From Neobacillus sp. OS1-2 (GTDB taxonomy: Bacteria; Bacillota; Bacilli; Bacillales; Cytobacillaceae), in contig NZ_CP133265.1 of assembly GCF_030915505.1 (NCBI RefSeq), forward strand, positions 4,680,001 to 4,733,117: a DNA stretch of 53,117 nt, read 5' to 3'. The notes under the pieces were generated by a model. It searched no databases and was not told the DNA's origin. It saw only the letters and a program-made list of their open reading frames with translations. Numbering within the stretch: position 1 is the stretch's first letter; each line of letters opens with the position of its first letter. Made by a program: the position numbers and the translations under genes. Positions 50,344 through 53,117 of the stretch are shown piece after piece.

Positions 50344-50347
50344 GCTA

Positions 50348-50836
50348 TTATGGGTGAATCTTTACGCTTGTTCCATTGGGAACCATACCTGCGAGCTGCA
50401 GGACATCCCGATTATACATTCGCACACAGCCATGAGAAACCGCCTTTCCAATTGAACTAGGGTCATTCGTCCCATGAATCCCGTAGCCTTGTTTTGATAA
50501 GGATAGCCACAATACACCAAATGGACCACCGGGATTGTACTGCCGATTCACTATAACAAAATCCCCTGATGGCGTATGTGTCAGCATCTTGCCAACGGCG
50601 ATCGGATAAATCTTTGCCAGCTTTCCATTATGATAAAGTGTAAGTTTCTTCTTTCCTACCGATATTTGAATACTATAAGGTATTGAACCGGGCTCCGGAA
50701 GCCCAGGAATTTTAATCTTTTGGCCGACATGCAAATGCCCAATCCCGGGATTGGCGGCATAAAGGTGTTGCAAACTAACTCGAAAATCTCCCGAAATGGT
50801 ACCGAGTGTTTCACCAGATTTAACTGTATAAATCAT
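50348..50836 (-). CDS. ykuD: L,D-transpeptidase with LysM domain
   Basis: 162 residues: an N-terminal LysM peptidoglycan-binding repeat ([20 protein letters not shown], residues 1-45) and a YkuD catalytic domain (about 55-162) with [20 protein letters not shown], holding the His and the catalytic Cys of the HxxxxxxxxHGCxR motif. It makes 3-3 cross-links between peptide stems of peptidoglycan. No signal peptide, as in B. subtilis YkuD, which is spore-coat associated. GGTGGG precedes the ATG; 23 bases from the next gene, so probably co-transcribed with the aminotransferase. Confidence 0.93.
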   Translation of the reverse strand: MIYTVKSGETLGTISGDFRVSLQHLYAANPGIGHLHVGQKIKIPGLPEPGSIPYSIQISVGKKKLTLYHNGKLAKIYPIAVGKMLTHTPSGDFVIVNRQYNPGGPFGVLWLSLSKQGYGIHGTNDPSSIGKAVSHGCVRMYNRDVLQLAGMVPNGTSVKIHP

Positions 50837-50859
50837 GCTTTTCCCACCTATTCAATGTA

Positions 50860-52362
50860 TCATTCAAATCGGAATAATGGTGACATATCTTCGCGGATGT
50901 GATTTATATAAAAATAATCATTACTTGCCGAATCATAGAGATAATCCTTTTTCCATTCTTCAATATTTAGTGTTATTTCCTTAATTGCCTTGACAAACAA
51001 TAATATCTCTTCGTTTGTCATGATGGGATGAACCGAGAATCGCACCCAGCCTGGTTTGTTCGACAAATCCCCAAGATTAATTTTTTCCGTAATCTGCTTA
51101 GAAGCCTCTTGGTCGATCTTAAAAAGGTAATGCCCGTACGTTCCGGCACAGGAACATCCACCCCTAACTTGGATCCCGAAACGATCATTAAGTAACCTGA
51201 CGACTAAATTATAATGAATATCATCAATATAGAATGAAACAATCCCAAGACGATCTTTTATATGTCCATTTAATATATGCACACCTGGAATATCTTCCAA
51301 GTTTGAGAGTAAAAGTGTAACCTGTTCTCTCTCTCTGTTGATGATATTTTCCACACCCATTTGCTCCTTCAAATTTAGGCATAGCGCCGTGCGAATGGCT
51401 TGAAGAATACCAGGTGTCCCTCCATCCTCCCGTAACTCAATAGCCTTATAATATTGGTGCTCCCCCCAAGGATTTGTCCAAGTTACCGTCCCTCCACCGG
51501 GGTGGTCTGGGATCTTGTTCGTATAAATCCTCGAATCAAAGACCAAAACTCCGCTCGTTCCCGGACCCCCTAAAAATTTATGTGGGGAGAAAAAGACGGC
51601 ATCTAGTTTTTCGAGCGGATCCTTGGGATGCATATCTATTTTTACATATGGTGCAGATGCTGCGAAATCAACAAAACAAAGTCCTCCATGTTGATGCATG
51701 AGTCTTGCTAATTGATAATAGGGGGTTTGGATCCCGGTTACATTAGAACACGCAGTGAATGAACCAATTTTCAAGGGTCGGTCCTTATAAAAATTTAGGA
51801 GCTGCTCCAGGTGATGTACATCCACCCTTCCATTTGCATCAGGATCTATGAGCACTACATCCGCTAACGTCTCTAGCCAGGATGTTTGATTCGAATGATG
51901 CTCCATATGAGTCAAAAAAATTACGGGCCGGGCCTTTTCAGGTAGCCGAAGGCGATCTTTCCATTGTTCATGCACGCGAAGTCCTAATATCCGCTGCAGC
52001 TTATTAATAACAGATGTCATCCCAAAGCCATCAAGAATCACAACGTCATGCGGGTCCGCATTTACATGTTCTTTAATGATCGTTTTTGATTGCCTATAAA
52101 TGCCCGTCATCATTAAACTGGTAATATTTGATTCTGTATGCGTATTCGCCATATAGGGCCCGAATACCTCAGAAATTTTTTGTTCGATTGGTCGATATAG
52201 TCGCCCGCTTGCCGTCCAGTCCGCATAGATTATGGTCTTCTTTCCAAAGGGAGCCTCAAATTCCTGGTTCATTCCAATCACATGTGAGCGAAACGTTTGA
52301 AAATATTCCTCAAGATGATCTGGGATACGAATGGTTTTCCTTCCAATAGTAGCAATAATCAT
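50860..52362 (-). CDS. class V aminotransferase-fold PLP enzyme (cysteine desulfurase-like)
   Basis: About 500 residues, longer than typical cysteine desulfurases. PLP-binding Lys lies in FFSPHKFLGGPGTSGVLV; IYADWTASGRLYRP, HMEHHSNQTSWLE, CSNVTGIQTPYYQL and RGGCSCAGTYGHYL (a reactive Cys position) are typical of the class V group. It may remove sulfur or act as a kynureninase-like lyase; the substrate is unknown. I choose ATG 52362 (MIIATIG), six bases after GAGGTGG. The long C-terminal extension (about 440-500) has no recognised motif. Followed by the transpeptidase gene. Confidence 0.85.
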   Translation of the reverse strand: MIIATIGRKTIRIPDHLEEYFQTFRSHVIGMNQEFEAPFGKKTIIYADWTASGRLYRPIEQKISEVFGPYMANTHTESNITSLMMTGIYRQSKTIIKEHVNADPHDVVILDGFGMTSVINKLQRILGLRVHEQWKDRLRLPEKARPVIFLTHMEHHSNQTSWLETLADVVLIDPDANGRVDVHHLEQLLNFYKDRPLKIGSFTACSNVTGIQTPYYQLARLMHQHGGLCFVDFAASAPYVKIDMHPKDPLEKLDAVFFSPHKFLGGPGTSGVLVFDSRIYTNKIPDHPGGGTVTWTNPWGEHQYYKAIELREDGGTPGILQAIRTALCLNLKEQMGVENIINREREQVTLLLSNLEDIPGVHILNGHIKDRLGIVSFYIDDIHYNLVVRLLNDRFGIQVRGGCSCAGTYGHYLFKIDQEASKQITEKINLGDLSNKPGWVRFSVHPIMTNEEILLFVKAIKEITLNIEEWKKDYLYDSASNDYFYINHIREDMSPLFRFE

Positions 52363-52523
52363 TTGTTTCCACCTCACAATTAAGTCTTGTTACTCACTAT
52401 ATGCAGGACACTTTTATGCTGTTTCACTTTGCTTTTATCAAAAGGATGTTTTAATTTTTGGAGGGGTGTGAACTTTTTGTGATTTAGTACGTAGAATTTA
52501 CTTGAATAACCAATGATGTTTAA

Positions 52524-52710
52524 ATAAGAGGAGATTTTCCGGTTAATTCCATAACGGAGATTGTTTCGGGGTAAATAAGTGGAGGTTTTCCGGTTATGAA
52601 AAGAAAAATCCACTATTTTTACGTTTTTTGATTCAATAGGCGGAATTCCTCCGTCTATTGAATCAATTTTCAGTGCTATTTCCTTAATAAGCGAAATTTC
52701 TCTGCTTATT
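52524..52710. repeat. array of related imperfect hairpin repeats
   Basis: Five units of about 23-25 bases share the pattern ATAAG-n-GGA...TTTTCCG-n-TTAT: 52524-52547, 52551-52574, 52575-52597, 52641-52655 within a longer perfect stem (TGATTCAATAG / CTATTGAATCA, 52629-52665), and 52686-52710. Each can fold by itself into a short hairpin. The surrounding 52363-52804 has no credible gene. The function is unknown; the array resembles other dispersed palindromic elements of Bacillus. Confidence 0.65.
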
Positions 52711-52804
52711 GATCAGACTTCCTTTAGCATCTAATGATCTTGTACAGCTTACGTGCCGTTTCGTGAAAAATAATTGATGGGGAAAAAATGCTAAAATCAA
52801 CATT

Positions 52805-52969
52805 TTAAGGTCCAAAATTATTGGGTCCGAAGGGATTTTCTGGTGGATATTCCTCTAACTTATCAGCCGTTCTTTCATCTGGTGAAGTCGCCCTAGACTT
52901 TTTGTCAAAATAAATGGCTATTCCAGCTAATATAATGATAGGTGTAAATATATAAATCCAAATCATCAT
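52805..52969 (-). CDS. small single-span membrane protein (54 aa)
   Basis: ATG 52969 (or 52966) follows GGAGGTGT. One membrane helix (MMIWIYIFTPIIILAGIAIY, residues 1-20) with a short positive patch (FDKKSRATSP) and an acidic, Pro-rich cytoplasmic tail (YPPENPFGPNNFGP). No catalytic motif; likely a small accessory or structural membrane protein. The last 148 bases of the window beyond it contain no visible gene. Confidence 0.65.
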   Translation of the reverse strand: MMIWIYIFTPIIILAGIAIYFDKKSRATSPDERTADKLEEYPPENPFGPNNFGP

Positions 52970-53117
52970 AACACCTCCAAACTAACCAACGAATTACTAA
53001 TATTATATTACAAACTTAACTTTTTTTTACAATTTTTTAACTTTACTACCCTTCTACTTCAATTGATATATTATTAATAACTTATCAAACGTTGCGAATT
53101 ATTAAAAAGAGGAAAAA

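Noticed and set aside
52380..52613. 77-codon open frame on the minus strand
   Set aside because: Runs through the hairpin repeats, has no ribosome site, and its sequence follows the repeat units.
52524..52710. CRISPR array
   Set aside because: The repeats are degenerate, unevenly spaced, lack unique spacers of equal length, and no cas genes are present.

Overview
The window comes from an endospore-forming member of the Bacillaceae. The signs are Bacillus-type genes (cwlJ, csgA, a squalene-hopene/sporulenol cyclase, exoA, ppiB, helD, asnS), AT-rich spacers, strong GGAGG-type ribosome binding sites with frequent GTG/TTG starts, and tandem rRNA promoters. The 16S start is Bacillus-like, but I cannot name a species; something near Neobacillus/Mesobacillus is a guess.

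Layout. 1-1000: 5' part of a 16S rRNA gene leaving the window leftward, with its tandem promoters. 1.0-9.5 kb: mostly leftward housekeeping and hypothetical genes (a YitT protein, methyltransferase, exoA, polysaccharide deacetylase, ppiB, a frameshifted CBO0543 membrane protein, DUF2515), then the rightward triterpene cyclase and a mismatch glycosylase. 9.6-13.9 kb: a redox module (secreted acidic protein, small anchored protein, ApbE flavin transferase, haem-type ferric-reductase-like protein) facing a two-component system. 14-19.4 kb: a short YitT protein, cwlJ, an unknown gene, an HtrA protease and a second two-component system. 19.5-27.9 kb: a leftward acyl-CoA catabolism cluster with its own TetR regulator and two matching operators; two of its genes carry single-base frameshifts. 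28-36.6 kb: hydrolase, VanW protein, small spore-type proteins, a third YitT gene, and the DUF1657/DUF421 spore-type operon. 36.6-43.3 kb: two exporters, a nitroreductase with its HxlR regulator, a fourth YitT gene, and a lysine riboswitch driving a lysine permease. 43.3-53.1 kb: asnS with an attenuator-like leader, helD, yceI, an L,D-transpeptidase, a class V aminotransferase, small genes, and an array of hairpin repeats.

The most striking item is a 770-base stretch without a gene (33601-34369). On the minus strand it looks like an independent, highly structured RNA of about 575 nt. It has an extended -10 promoter, a 26-bp helix joining its two ends, several nested long-range helices, and a terminator whose G-U pairs exist only on that strand. 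A second, shorter RNA candidate (5380-5495, plus strand) has a promoter, a 5' stem and a strong terminator. Both are inferred from sequence alone and could belong to known RNA families.

Three genes (near 5670, 25934 and 27812) are each broken by what looks like one missing base, two of them in G/C homopolymers. Assembly error is as likely as real decay.
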